Part shown: in pieces, positions 52,973-64,000 of the stretch
Layout: each line of letters begins with the position of its first letter
How positions within the stretch are numbered: position 1 is the stretch's first letter
Origin: Eutypa lata
Taxonomy: Eukaryota > Ascomycota > Sordariomycetes > Xylariales > Diatrypaceae
Length of the DNA: 64,000 nt
NCBI GenBank assembly: GCA_022661535.1
Contig: JAKULF010000004.1
Coordinates: 5,394,001-5,458,000, forward strand
Direction: 5' to 3'
Translations under genes and position numbers: made by a program
Notes under the pieces: generated by a model
The model's database searches: none
Seen by the model: only the letters and a program-made list of their open reading frames with translations
What the model was told of the DNA's origin: nothing

Positions 52973-54146
52973 TCAAGATAAAAACGAAGACCCCGACCCA
53001 CTCTCGTCCGTCTTCTCCCCGCTGTGCACGCGTTGCCGCTTCCGCACCCTCACCGACTTAGACTCGCGCGGAAGTTCGACAGCCCTGACGCGCCGACGAA
53101 GCAGGAACCTACATAAGGACATGATTAGCTAGATATTCCAAGCCATAGAATAGACATTATTCTAGTTTATCAAAGAGAAGTAGGGAAGGCGGAAGGGGGG
53201 AAAGGGGGTATAAAGTAGAGATCGAACTTACACCTCATGAATATACTTAGTCTGCTCCTCGGACCCCAGCGTCTCCCACTCCGCAGACTTCATAAACCGC
53301 GTCATCTCGCGCAGTTCCTCGACGGGCGTCCTCGCCGTCGTCGGGGGCACGAGCACGCTGCGCGGGAGACGGGACGCCGAGGACGGGAGCGGGATATCAC
53401 CGGGCCGTCGCGACCGCCGGGGGAACGGGATGCCGCTCCTCGTCATCATGTCCACATCACCCTCGTCGTCGCCAGGTTGAAATTCTCTGGCTGCTAGGAG
53501 GATACCCTCGCCAGGTAGCAACGTAGAGTCGTGGCGCGGAGGTGTCGTCGATAATGAAGAAGAAGCTGCGGCTGCAGCATTGGCGGCCGACAGCTGCAGC
53601 GCTAGCTTCTCGTACGTCTGCTCGTCGCGCCGGAATCGTCCTATTGGCGTGCCGCTGCTGCTGCCGGATGATGAGGGGCGGGAGCTGGCTGCGAGAAGGC
53701 CGTCGTGGAGGGACGGGACGCCGTCGGGTTTCGCTCGAGCGTCGGCGGCCTTTGGCGGTGCTGAGGCTACACTGGGACTGGCCGCTAGGCCGTCCTCCTC
53801 CCCTTCTGGGTCGGGGGCGGGCGAATGGAAGGAAGGTAAGGGCCCGGTATATCTGGCCGCAATGGTTAGTTGAAAGTTAGAGCTTAGAATATTTAGGCGC
53901 GGGAACAAGTCATTTTAGATAGGTGGGCAGGTAGGGCAGATAGTGACACAGTGGCGGGAAGTGCTATGCCGTGTAGGATCATGTAGTACAAGTAAAGTCG
54001 TATTCAAAAAAATCTTACATTGCTCTCCCGTCATCGCTTAAGCTCAAAACGGTGTCCCCCGGTGAGTAGTCGCGAAAGCAGCGGTCGCTCCCCGCACGGA
54101 TGGACCTGTCGTCTGCAATTCCCTCATATTCGATTCCGTCGGCCAT
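52973..54146 (-). CDS. Conserved fungal protein of unknown function, Pro/Ser-rich
   Basis: Three exons (54146-54019, 53852-53232, 53108-52973) with introns of 166 and 123 bp join in frame and give about 294 residues. The N-terminus, MADGIEYEGIADDRSIRAG then CFRDYSPGDTVLSLSDDGRA, joins IYTGPLPSFHSPAPD across the first intron. The middle is Ala/Ser/Pro-rich with a short helical part (DEQTYEKLALQLSAANAAAAA). A compact conserved-looking segment near the second splice (VEELREMTRFMKSAEWETLGSEEQTKYIHEV, continued by FLLRRRVRAVELPRESK) is followed by a basic tail (VRVRKRQRVHSGEK) that could act as a nuclear signal. I do not recognise a family. The start was chosen because it is the first ATG and its exon splices cleanly. 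Confidence 0.75.
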
Positions 54147-55059
54147 ACTGTCCAACCGACACACATGGAATTATATCAAGGTTGTGTTTAGGCAGGTACG
54201 AGATGAATGTCTTAAAGAGTGCCAGCAGACCAACGCCAGTCAAAATAATCAAGCAACCTAAAGAGGAGAAGCAAAGAGGTATCTAGTGAAGACGCATGGA
54301 AACTTGCCCCGAGGCGAAAACAAAACCAAAGAAGCAAAGTGGTTTGTTCAGATATGTCCTTTATGTATGTATTCCCAAGGGCTCGGTTCCCTCTCCGTGC
54401 AGGTCGTACCCGACCGAGTGGTTCACGTCTGTTTTTCCCTCCCCTCTTCTCCTTCAGCGGGCGAACCAGAACAACGGGTCGACCCGCAAGGCATGCATGC
54501 GTCGAATCGCGTGTTATTTAGCCAGTCGGTCTCCAATCCAAGGGAGCGGGTTTTTGCGCGCGACCCAACCAGATGGAACCACCAGACCCAATAACACACC
54601 AGACAGGGAAGACGGCAGAGCGTAGGACAAGAAATCAGGACCCGAGGCTCCGGTTCCTCTTTCTTTCGAATCCACCGGTACTGCAACACTGCTAGCTGGC
54701 TGGTTGATTTTGCTACCTACCTACTACGTGCGTGCCGAGATGGCGGAAGGAAGTATGAGGGTCGTTATGCATGGGATGAGACGCGCGATGGAGATGTGAT
54801 GGATAGATAGAAAGGAAATAGAAGGGGGAAAAAACAAAAAGAAGGGAATGGGAAATTGTTCGGCCAATAGGTAAGCAAGGTAAGATGTTTCGAGGTACAG
54901 CATTCCGTTCTGCCTGCAGGCTTCAACCATGTAGGCCAGCCCGCGTCTAGGTACTTTGTACAATACTACATAGGTAGCGAGCGACAGGCCGCCGGTCGTC
55001 AAATACCTACCAGCTCTGGCGCGGAGGTGTCATTTACTACTAGCACAGCGACCTATGTA
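54147..55059. other. Intergenic, left flank of the AT-rich element
   Basis: 913 bp of ordinary base composition with no supportable gene. The switch to extreme AT content is abrupt at about 55200, inside the left terminal repeat. Confidence 0.5.
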
Positions 55060-55068
55060 ATAATTAGG
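55060..55068. repeat. Left target-site duplication (9 bp)
   Basis: ATAATTAGG directly outside the left terminal repeat; pairs with ATAATTAAG at 59374-59382 (8 of 9 identical, the mismatch a transition). Confidence 0.75.
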
Positions 55069-55218
55069 CAGTTTGTTTATTCGTACCGGGTCAAAACGTT
55101 ATTCTGACCGGTATCTAATCGCATTTAACAAAAAGCCTACACATTTACTTTTATTAGTAAAAATCGGTCTTTCGGCTCCACCACTTATGCCACTTAATTA
55201 CAACTTAACATAATTATT
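55069..55218. repeat. Left 150 bp terminal inverted repeat
   Basis: Less mutated copy: it keeps most C and G residues, such as GGCTCCACCACTTATGCC near 55174-55191. Confidence 0.88.
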
Positions 55219-55368
55219 TTAATGCAATTATAATTCGAAATTAAATGTAACGCATAAAGGTTTTATTAAAGCTTTTAAAGTTATATATTATAAATAAATA
55301 ATAAAGCTTTTAAAAGTATTATTATTATTACGGCGATTATTATTATTATTAATTAAAGTATTAATACG

Positions 55369-55369
<1 letters not shown>

Positions 55370-55422
<53 letters not shown>

Positions 55423-55425
55423 TAA

Positions 55426-55491
<66 letters not shown>
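55370..55491. repeat. (TTA)n microsatellite inside the element
   Basis: About 120 bp of nearly unbroken TTA/ATT units with one AATTAAA interruption. Probably grew by slippage after the element had become AT-rich. Confidence 0.9.
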
Positions 55492-55494
<3 letters not shown>

Positions 55495-58400
55495 AATATA
55501 TAAATAACGAAAAATAATAAATAATATCGTAAAAATTAAATAAAACGTTTATTATATTTTATAATAATATATTTATTTAATTTAAATTTATTATTTTATA
55601 AAATATTATATAAATATTTTAAAAAGTAAATAATAATAACTTTTATAATATAACTTAATTTATTTAATTCTTTATTTAATTTTTTACGTAATTTTTTATT
55701 TATTTTATTTTATTTTTTATTTAATTTATTATTTTAATAAAAAAAGCTTATTATTATTTTTATTATTTTTATATTTTTTATATAATTAATTTACGTTTAT
55801 TTTTAACGTTGCTTTTTATTTTAAGTTTAAATAACTCGTTATAAAATAATATACGCTTATTATTATATATTTTTTAATCTTTTTAAATTTTTTATTTTAA
55901 TAATTATTATAAAATAATTATACGATTATTAAATTTAAAATTAAATAAATTAAAATAACTTTAATTTTATAAAATAACATTTAATAATAATTATTTAAAT
56001 ATCGCTTTACATTGCTTTTTAATTAATAATAACGAATTTTAATATTATTATTAAATAATTTTTTTTTCGTTAAATTAAAAGAATTATTATAATGTAATTA
56101 TTAATATTTATTAAAGTTTTTTATTTCGATAATTTACGTTTTAATTTTTCGAAATAATTATAATTAAATAATATCGTTATTTTTATATTAAAAATAAACG
56201 TATTTATTTAAAGAAAATTAAAAAAATAAATATTTATAAAGTAAGTTTTATTATTAAATAAAGCGTTACGTATATATTAATTATAACGTATTTTTAAATT
56301 AACTTTAATAATTTTAAAAAATTAAAGTATATTATTATTATATTTATTATATTAATATAAATTTTATTTTATAAAAAATAAATTTAAATATAATTACTTT
56401 ATTATATTTTAATAAGTGATTTTTTTAACGTTATTAAAAGCTTTTTTATATATAACTTAATAACTTAAATATATCGATTTAATTTAATTATATAATAAAT
56501 TAAAAAATATAAATCGATTACGTAAATAACGCTTTAAATGTTAATAAAATAATTTAATACAATTAATTACTTTAATTTTATAATTTTTAATATCGTTAAT
56601 AAAGTATTAATTATATTAAAACTTTTATAATAAATAATACGTTATTAAGTAATTTAATAAAATTAAAAAACATTAAAATATACGTTAAAATAATTATAAT
56701 AATAATAAAATTAATAAAAATAAATATTAAAAAAAATATTAAAGCTTTTAAAAATCGATATTAATTAAAATATTAAAATATAATATAAATTAAAATATAT
56801 ATTATTTTATTATTTAACGATAACTTCGTAATTTAATAAAAAATATATAATAATATATATATTTATAAAATCTTTAATTTTTAAATATTTTAAAATATAT
56901 TTTTAATTAAAATTTATTTTAAAAGTTTATATTAATATCGTAATATAAATTATAAAAATATTTTAAAAAAAATACTTTTAATTTATTTTAAAAGTAAAGT
57001 AAAATTATTTAATATTTATAAAAAAGATTTAATTAATTATTTTTAAAAATTTATACTTTTATAAATAAAATTAATATTTATATTAATTAAAATATACGTA
57101 ATATAATAATAATAATAAAAAAATATCGTAAGATTTTTATAAAGTTATTATTATATTAATTAAAATAATTAATTAATTATAATATTTTTTAAAAAAAAAA
57201 TAAACGTATAAAATTATATAAAAAAAAAAATTTAATAAAAATAACTTTTTTAAATTTATTAAAATTAACTTTAAAAGCTTTTAAAATAAAATAAAATTTA
57301 AATTTAAAATATATAAATAAAAATTTAATAAATAAAAATTTATTATATTTATAAATTTAATAATTATATTATTATTTTTAATTTTATTTAAATTTATTAA
57401 AAAAGCTTTTTTATATTAACGTATATAATTATCTTTTAAGTTTTAATAAAATTATTACGATTATTTAATTATTTTTTAAAACGTAATAAAAGTAAATTTA
57501 TAAATTACTTTTATTAATAATTAATAAATTTCTTTTTAAAAATAATAATTTAATAATTAACGATTTTCGAATTAAAATTAACGATAAATTATATAATAAT
57601 AATATTTTTAAAGTTATTTTTTATTTATTTATATTATTATTATTATTATTATTATTATAAACTTTATTAATAACTTTTTATTTTTTTTTTATAATATAAA
57701 AAAAAATTTAAATTAAATTATTTAAATTTAAAAACGTTTAAATTAATTTTTTAATTTTTATTTATAATAAATAATTTATTTATTATAATTTTACTTTTTA
57801 AAATTTAATTTCGATTAATATAATAAATAACGTTTTTTATAATATATTAAATATAAAATTATTAAAATATATTTAAATATATTTTATACGTTATTTTTTT
57901 AAAATTATAATTAAAATTATTTATAATAATTATAAGTTTAAAAATATCATAAGTTTTATAAAATATTTTAAAGTAATTAAAATATTATTTAAAATTATCT
58001 TTTAATTTATTAAAAAATAAGTTAAATGTTATATAAAAAGTAATATATAAAGCGATTAATTTTATTATATTAAAAAATAAAAAATTAAAATAATTAATTT
58101 TATAAATATTATTTATTATTAATAATTTAAAATTATTTTTTTATAATTTAATATATAATTTAAATATTTAAAACATTTAAATAATTTAATTATTTTTTAC
58201 GTATTAATTAATAAAGTATTTAATATTATATTTTTATTTATACTTTTTTAATTTATTAATAAATAATTATATAAAAATAAAGTTTTTTTATTAATTTCGT
58301 TAAAATTAATTTTAAATATTATAAATATTTTTTATAAAAAATTAAATCTTTTTTTAATATATTTAATTAATAAAATTATTACTTTTTTTATTAAAAAAAT

Positions 58401-59223
58401 TATTTATTTAATAATTAAAAAAATTAAATATAAAAAAATTAATTAATTAAAAGTAAAAGTTATTATAATTATTAAAATAATAAATAATTTATTCGATAAT
58501 TATTTATATTATATAAAATAATTTTAAAATAATTATATTAAAATTATTATTATTAAAAACGCGTTATTTTAATTATTTTTGATAATTTATTATATTATAT
58601 ATATTAATTATAAAGTTATAATTATATATAAATTTAATAATAATAATATATTAATTATTATTATATATTTTAAATAATTTAATTAAAGTTTTAAAATTAT
58701 ATTTATTTTTTTATAAATTTTTTTTATAATTATTAATACTTTTAAATTTTTTTTTTTTAATTATATTATAATATTATTATATTAAATACGTTTTTTATTT
58801 TATTTATTTATTTAATAATAATAAAATAATTTTAATTTATAATATATTTAATTAAAGTATTTATAATTAATTTATTATTAATATAAGTTTTAAATAAAAT
58901 TATAAATTAAAAAAGTAATTAAAATCGATAAAAGCGTTTTTTTTTATAATAATATTATTATTATTATATAATATTAAAAAATAATAAAGTTTAATAAAAG
59001 TTAATTATAAAAAATATATTAAAATTTCGATAATTAATTATAAAAGTTTTAATAAATAACGTAAAGTTAAAGATTATTATTAACGTAATAAAACGTAAAA
59101 AAACTTAAGTTATAATTAAATTTTCGAAAATAACTTATATTTATAAAAAATAATTTAAATTATTATAAAATTTATTTTAAATAATTTTATTATTTAATAA
59201 TTTAAGAATTTTTTTATAAATCG

Positions 59224-59373
59224 AATAATTATATTAAATTATAATTAAGTAATATAAGTAATAAAGCCGAAAAACCGATTTTTATTAATAAAAGTAAATA
59301 TATAAGCTCTTTGTTAAATGCGATTAAATACCGGTTAAAATAACGTTTTAACTCGGTACGAATAAACAAACTG
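59224..59373. repeat. Right 150 bp terminal inverted repeat
   Basis: Reverse complement of the left repeat with about 20 C-to-T or G-to-A changes, concentrated toward the element interior. Confidence 0.88.
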
Positions 59374-59382
59374 ATAATTAAG
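59374..59382. repeat. Right target-site duplication (9 bp)
   Basis: ATAATTAAG, matching the left flank in 8 of 9 positions. Confidence 0.75.
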
Positions 59383-61904
59383 CCCCCAAGCAGCCAAACT
59401 AGGAGTAAACAAGCAAGTCGGCCGAATCCCGCGCCAGTTACCACCAGCGTGGTCACCGAAGACATTTTGACAAGGGGGGTTTTGGGCCGCTTCTGGGTTT
59501 CCCCCTGCTTACCTACCCGCGCTCCAATTATATTGTCCCGACGGGGATTCCAGGAGAAGGAGCACTGATGTCGTCGCACGGCGCAGTTACAGACACACGG
59601 TACGAGCTTGCACTACAAGGTAGGTACCTAGCGCCGTGGGGTTGAACCCTCCAGCCGGGACTGAGAACGCCTGGGCGCTAACTGAAGAAAAACCCCCGCT
59701 ACACTAGAGCTAGGTAACTAATGAACTGAAATTGCTGCCCATTTGTGGGCACTCCTGAATCATGTCAGGTCAGGTTGCTCATCAAATGATGACTGAGCTC
59801 TTTCGTGCGAATTACATGAGTTGATTAGGACCGACGTACTAACGATACTATTTAACTCACTACTGTCATGCAATGTACGATGTAAGCATACGTGTAATAA
59901 GGATGTGGCATCGTAGCCATCCGTTACTAGATAGAGCACCAGACAGGACCACCACTACATATGTAGATATGTACGTAGTCCTCATATAATTCTGTTCATC
60001 TTGCCTTCGCACCTGGGTAGCATAACATTTGGTTGTAAACTTTATGATGCAGTATTAAACAGCAGGTTGGTATGTAGCGAAGTAGCTGAGCCAGCTTAAC
60101 GTAGTGTCGCGGTTCTTCACTTTTAAAGTTAGAAGATTTGCCCGGCTCGGAAGTTCAGGGGAGATATTATATCCAAATTACATTTTACTAGAAAGACACA
60201 CCCCGTCCATTATCGAACTCTATGTGTTGATAATATCACTGCCATACATATGTGGTTCCGATCAGGCCCGCTGTACTCGTATTATCTTACAGATAGCTAG
60301 GTGTAGATGTCAGAGCCGAGTGCTACCCTGCACGGCCGCCTTATCGAATTTACATCAGACACGTTCCGGCAGTATGGATTCAGGTGATCATATGTAGCTA
60401 CGTGCATACATAGCTACATATGTAGTTCCATCCTTCGTCTCGCTTCTATCTAGCACTAAGTTAACTAAACGTGGCATGCACGCGCATGCACGCGCATACG
60501 TATGTAGGTCAGTCCAGCAGTCCAGCCGAGTCCTACACACCTCTAACTTTTATTAATGCTATGCTCAGAATTCTAATCGACGTTTCGCGTTCCCACTCTG
60601 CACATTGCTCCCCCTCAAAAGCGGGTAAACATCTGCTAATTCTCCAAGTCATAAACGTGGGGATCCACAGTTACCAACGTGGCAGCGTGGTTTCTCGTGG
60701 GCGGCAGGGCGGCAGGTTCCAGAATTAACCTAAATATGTAGGCACTACATAATGTAGATAGTTGCTATTGACAGTCTTGACAGTGCTAGAGGAACAACAA
60801 AACGAGGAACAAGTGGTCTGTTTCGGGTCAAAGTGGGATTCAGGTGAGAGAAGAGGGCCTGTACAGGAAATAAGGCAATGAACAGGGCAGAATGGGCAAA
60901 TACGAGGCAACCAGCTCGATGCTACGTAGTTAACTATTTCTGAACATAAAAACGCATGTGTAGGAAGGTAAGCGAGCACGGATAGTTCCCCGAGATATCC
61001 AAACCCCCGGTATCGCAGTCGCAGCCGCATCCGCATCAAGGGGAGCGGGCAGGCAGCGGAGGCATGCAGCAAGCATGATGTTAGTTCAGGGTTTGTTGGT
61101 TATGAATCATGCAGCCGGCTAATAAGGTTATGGGTGAATCAATTATTAACTGCATCCTATCACGTCGATCGTAGATATCCACTGCTATTCACGTCCCAAG
61201 CAGCGGTCAAAGCGAAAGAGAAAAAAAGGAAATTTGGGAGCAAAAAGCAAGATATCGTCGATCCTAACTATCGTAGGCGATCTTGGAAGGTTCCTTGGCT
61301 TTGATGTCCTGTGCATATGGTAATTTCCACTTATATTTCTGCGTCGGTAGTTGTTAAAGTCGCAGAGGGCATAACTAGACAGAACCTACACGGGGTGTGA
61401 GTTAAGTATTGCTCATTATCTACATAGTAGCAGGTTGCTTGGAAATAGCGATGGATTTCGAATGTGAGGTACGAAATCCCAGCGTATAATCATCTCGTAT
61501 GATCGTTTCAACACAAGACCGGCGAACGACAAGGCGATTTATGCCGGCTTGCCAAGATAGCTTCGTAACAATGTCACCGCACAGGTTTACTAGATGCACT
61601 CTAGATGCAGACGTTGCCAGCAGTGTGGGTTCCATACCTGGGCATGGGGGCTCCAGGTAGGGAAGACAGATCTGTAGACTTGAAAGGGCAGGCAAGGCTT
61701 ATAGTCACAGTTCCTGTCTTTGGCACAATTGCTGCGATTCCAGGTTTTTCTCTATTAACGCCGAATCTATGTATCTATATGAAGCTTAACTCCTAAGCGC
61801 CCTCTTGACCCTCTCGCGAGAATAGTGCAATTAAGATACGTAATGGCCACTCCACACACTCCGATAGCCATATCGTACCCGTATGGTCCTCAAACCATCA
61901 ATAT
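59383..61904. other. Intergenic, right flank of the element, 2.5 kb
   Basis: Ordinary composition resumes within about 40 bp of the element. No supportable gene. Contains a 12 bp-arm hairpin at 60389-60422 (CATATGTAGCTA with its reverse complement), many ACATATGT-like words, and a short (GCATGCAC)n-type run near 60475-60500. Confidence 0.5.
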
Positions 61905-63797
61905 CTATCGTCTACCTCCTCTACCTCCACCACCTCCGCCTCCACCCCCGCCATTGCCGCTACCACCAGCAGCGCCATCACGGCGTCCATGTCTCGCCCT
62001 AGGAGCATCAGGACCAACCTTCAAGCCCCTAACGCCCTTCAGCCCCATCTTCCCCACCGTGCTCTTCTGCAACGTCGGGACCTCAGGGCACGCCAAGCCC
62101 TCGAGCGCAAACTGGTTGCCCTCCTGCACGAGCCTGCCGACATCCCACTGGAGGGCCTTGATGCTGTTCTTGTAGAACCCCAGCCAGCCCTGGTAGACAC
62201 GAGCGCGCGCGCTCTCCTCCATCTGGGAAGCGACGCCCAGCACGCGATCCCGCGCGCTCAGGTCAGCCGGCGACTCCTGCTCGAACGCAATGTCTTTGAG
62301 CGTCCACTTCGGGAAGTAGCGCTCGTGCTCCGTGACGATGAACGTGCCGCGGCCCTCGGCGCCGGCGCGCGCCGTGCGGCCCAGACGATGCACGTAGGAC
62401 TCGCGGTCGGCGGGGACGCCGACCTGCATGACGTTGGTTACGCCCGGGAAGTCCATGCCGCGGGCGACGACGTCGGTGGCGACGAGGATGCCGTTGCGCG
62501 CCGTGCGGTACGTGTCGGTAGTCTTGGTGCGGCGGCTCTGCGTCATGCGCGCGTGGAGGGCGTGGATGGGTGGTAGTCCGCTGCCGGGCATGGAGGACAG
62601 AATCTCGAGGTAGAAGTCGACAAGCCCCGCCGTGGGCGCGAAGACGATGGCCTTGAAGCTGTCGTGGCCGACGTGGGTCAGCTCTTGGTTCAGGGCGCCG
62701 ATTAAGGCCGGCGCTACATCGGCGAAGCTTGGCACCACGACGAGGTGCTGGGGCACGCGCTCGTGTGTGTTGATCTCGCCCTTGGAGATCGTCGAGATAA
62801 ACTTGTAGTCTTTGGATAGCGCTAGATGGGCTACCTGCTCGACGTGCGGGGCGATGGTCGCGGAGAATAACATGCCCTGTCTCGGGGTGACTGCGCGGTC
62901 CGGTAGGCATCTGAAGATTTTCTTGAGATCACCGAGGAATCCCATATCTAAGAGTCTATCTGCCTCATCTAGAACAAGAGTATCGAGTTTTTGCGCCCTC
63001 TCAGCAATGATGTCAGAGTTGCCAAGGTGGTCGTACAAGCGACCTGGAGTGCCGATCAGGATGTCGCAGCCCTTGATTATCCGTTTCTCCTCCGTGTTCT
63101 TGTTGGTACCGCCGATGGATAAGCACACGCTGTACTGAGGCAAGCGTTGCAAAAGCGCCTCTGCCTCCTTGGCAATCTGCATAGCCAACTCTCGCGTCGG
63201 CGAGATGACGAGAAGAGAGATGTAACGGCCTGGTGGTGTCTGACGGTTAAGAAGAGTTTGTATGGCCGGTAGGAGGAAGGCGATGGTCTTCCCTGTGCCA
63301 GTCTTGGCTTGCGCTAAGACATCTGAACGCTTGCTAAGAAGTTCGTAAATGGTAGCAGCCTGGACTGGAGTCATGTGAGCAAACTTCAAGTCCTGTGAAA
63401 TGGTCTGCAGTACGGTGGGATGAACAAGATTTTCCTTGCTCAAGTCAGAAAAGCTCGGGGTATCAGTAGGCACATCTATAGTAAGCGAGGGCTTAGATAC
63501 GCCACTGGTTGCTGGAGTTGAAGATGTGCCATTTGCCTCAAAGCCATTTGCTTGTGCCGATGAAGAAAACGACGAAGTGCCTTCTTGTTGGTTGTTAGGG
63601 TTCGCTGACCTTGGCGCCTTGAATCTCCTGCCTCTATGAGGTCTTTGCCTCGATTTGTTGTTGGATTGATCCATCACGCTTGCTGCTGATAAGAGATGTA
63701 ACTGGCGATGATGATTGTAATGATTGCGAAATGCAGAGTAATCAGAGATGCGAGTTGCAACGCTTTCAAGGTTGTAGAAAACCTTGCGCCTAAGCAT
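61905..63797 (-). CDS. MSS116: Mitochondrial DEAD-box RNA helicase, Mss116/CYT-19 type
   Basis: Single exon, 630 residues from the ATG at 63797. The N-terminus (MLRRKVFYNLESVATRISDYSAFRNH) is basic and amphipathic, as in a mitochondrial presequence. Helicase motifs in order: the Q-motif region FAHMTPVQAATI, AKTGTGKT (Walker A, near 165), PTRELA, GTPGRL, DEAD (near 275), SAT, then in the second RecA lobe TDVVARGMD and HRLGRTARAG (near 474). The helical extension after the core (WLGFYKNSIKALQWD) is the Mss116-specific C-terminal extension. It ends in a basic Gly-rich tail (GGGGRGGRR) for unspecific RNA binding. The family resolves misfolded group I and II introns and aids mitochondrial RNA processing. 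A second Met (MDQSNNKS) could give a form lacking the presequence. Confidence 0.92.
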   Translation of the reverse strand: MLRRKVFYNLESVATRISDYSAFRNHYNHHRQLHLLSAASVMDQSNNKSRQRPHRGRRFKAPRSANPNNQQEGTSSFSSSAQANGFEANGTSSTPATSGVSKPSLTIDVPTDTPSFSDLSKENLVHPTVLQTISQDLKFAHMTPVQAATIYELLSKRSDVLAQAKTGTGKTIAFLLPAIQTLLNRQTPPGRYISLLVISPTRELAMQIAKEAEALLQRLPQYSVCLSIGGTNKNTEEKRIIKGCDILIGTPGRLYDHLGNSDIIAERAQKLDTLVLDEADRLLDMGFLGDLKKIFRCLPDRAVTPRQGMLFSATIAPHVEQVAHLALSKDYKFISTISKGEINTHERVPQHLVVVPSFADVAPALIGALNQELTHVGHDSFKAIVFAPTAGLVDFYLEILSSMPGSGLPPIHALHARMTQSRRTKTTDTYRTARNGILVATDVVARGMDFPGVTNVMQVGVPADRESYVHRLGRTARAGAEGRGTFIVTEHERYFPKWTLKDIAFEQESPADLSARDRVLGVASQMEESARARVYQGWLGFYKNSIKALQWDVGRLVQEGNQFALEGLACPEVPTLQKSTVGKMGLKGVRGLKVGPDAPRARHGRRDGAAGGSGNGGGGGGGGGGRGGRR

Positions 63798-64000
63798 TTG
63801 TTTATTACTTAGACTATCTTTTGATGAAAAGACAGATCTATGTATTTTATATGAAGTCAAGTTTCAAAGGAAAGAAAAACAACTTTAATACGGGCCCTTG
63901 TAAGCTGATAGTGAAGCTGATAAGGAATATGTCTCCATTTATTAAAGCCTGCCGCCCTAGCTGTAGTTAGCCTAGCTGCCTATGTAGCTGCCTCGCTGTA
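63798..64000. promoter_or_regulatory. Upstream region of the helicase gene
   Basis: The last 203 bp: leader and promoter of the leftward MSS116-like gene. No other feature is seen. Confidence 0.4.

Larger units (their letters stand above)
55069..59373. mobile_element. RIP-degraded Mutator-like (MULE/Hop-type) DNA transposon
   Basis: A 4,305 bp block bounded by 150 bp terminal inverted repeats (55069-55218 and 59224-59373) that align without any gap. By hand count 21 positions differ. All are transitions: 20 read C or G on the left and T or A on the right (after reverse-complementing), and one is the other way round. Outer ends are CAGTTTGTTT. Immediately outside, 55060-55068 reads ATAATTAGG and 59374-59382 reads ATAATTAAG, a 9 bp target-site duplication with one G/A difference. 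Long TIRs plus a 9 bp duplication are the pattern of Mutator-like elements; Fusarium Hop is the fungal example. The interior is nearly pure A+T with no open frame of note, so any transposase is destroyed. The remaining C is mostly in CpG or CpT; CpA is nearly absent. Confidence 0.87.

Noticed and set aside
55300..59220. Mitochondrial DNA insert or centromere core as explanation of the AT block
   Set aside because: The matching 150 bp inverted termini and 9 bp flanking duplication define a single transposon insertion; no mitochondrial gene or tRNA-like piece is visible inside.
61989..62910. 195-codon plus-strand and 215-codon minus-strand frames over the helicase
   Set aside because: Overlap the DEAD-box C-terminal lobe in other frames; no independent features.

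Overview
The window reads as nuclear DNA of a filamentous ascomycete (Pezizomycotina, probably Sordariomycetes). Genes are well spaced. Introns are short (about 46-166 bp) with GTAAGT-like donors, CTAAC-like branch sites and YAG acceptors. The gene families are typically fungal: Zn2Cys6 regulator, Dal5-type and DHA2-type transporters, NACHT/ankyrin STAND proteins, DUF2828, UstYa-like, and TauD dioxygenase. There is also a clear footprint of C-to-T mutation resembling repeat-induced point mutation (RIP).

Layout. 1-9.4 kb is a small-molecule uptake and catabolism block: a DHA2-type exporter running off the left edge, an isocitrate-lyase/PEP-mutase-family gene, a divergent Dal5-type permease, and a Zn2Cys6 regulator. 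Spliced on paper, the lyase carries one in-frame stop and the permease two. All three stops sit where the family has tryptophan, so these two genes look recently decayed. 9.9-15.3 kb holds an acyl-protein-thioesterase-like hydrolase and an NLR-like NACHT-ankyrin gene whose frame breaks just after Walker A. 16.9-26.4 kb is housekeeping-like: a disordered coiled-coil protein, a DUF2828/vWA protein and a NUDT19-type Nudix hydrolase. 26.4-42 kb is an AT-richer accessory stretch: inverted-repeat elements (one a TA-flanked MITE), a broken UstYa-like gene, an O-methyltransferase, a C2H2 protein, a DHDPS/HOGA-family aldolase, an F-box/ankyrin protein and a TauD-type dioxygenase. No PKS, NRPS or terpene synthase is seen. 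42.6-54.2 kb holds the GATOR2/SEACAT subunit Rtc1 (WDR24), the PI3K complex II subunit Vps38 (UVRAG), a Helo-like-N/ankyrin protein and a conserved unknown. 61.9-63.8 kb encodes an Mss116/CYT-19-type mitochondrial DEAD-box helicase.

The most striking object is at 55,069-59,373: a 4.3 kb, almost pure A+T block bounded by 150 bp terminal inverted repeats that align without a gap. The two copies differ almost only by C-to-T/G-to-A changes, and a 9 bp near-perfect duplication flanks the block. I read it as a dead, heavily RIP-mutated Mutator-like (MULE, Hop-type) DNA transposon. All gene models come from reading frames, splice motifs and recalled family features; no database search was run.
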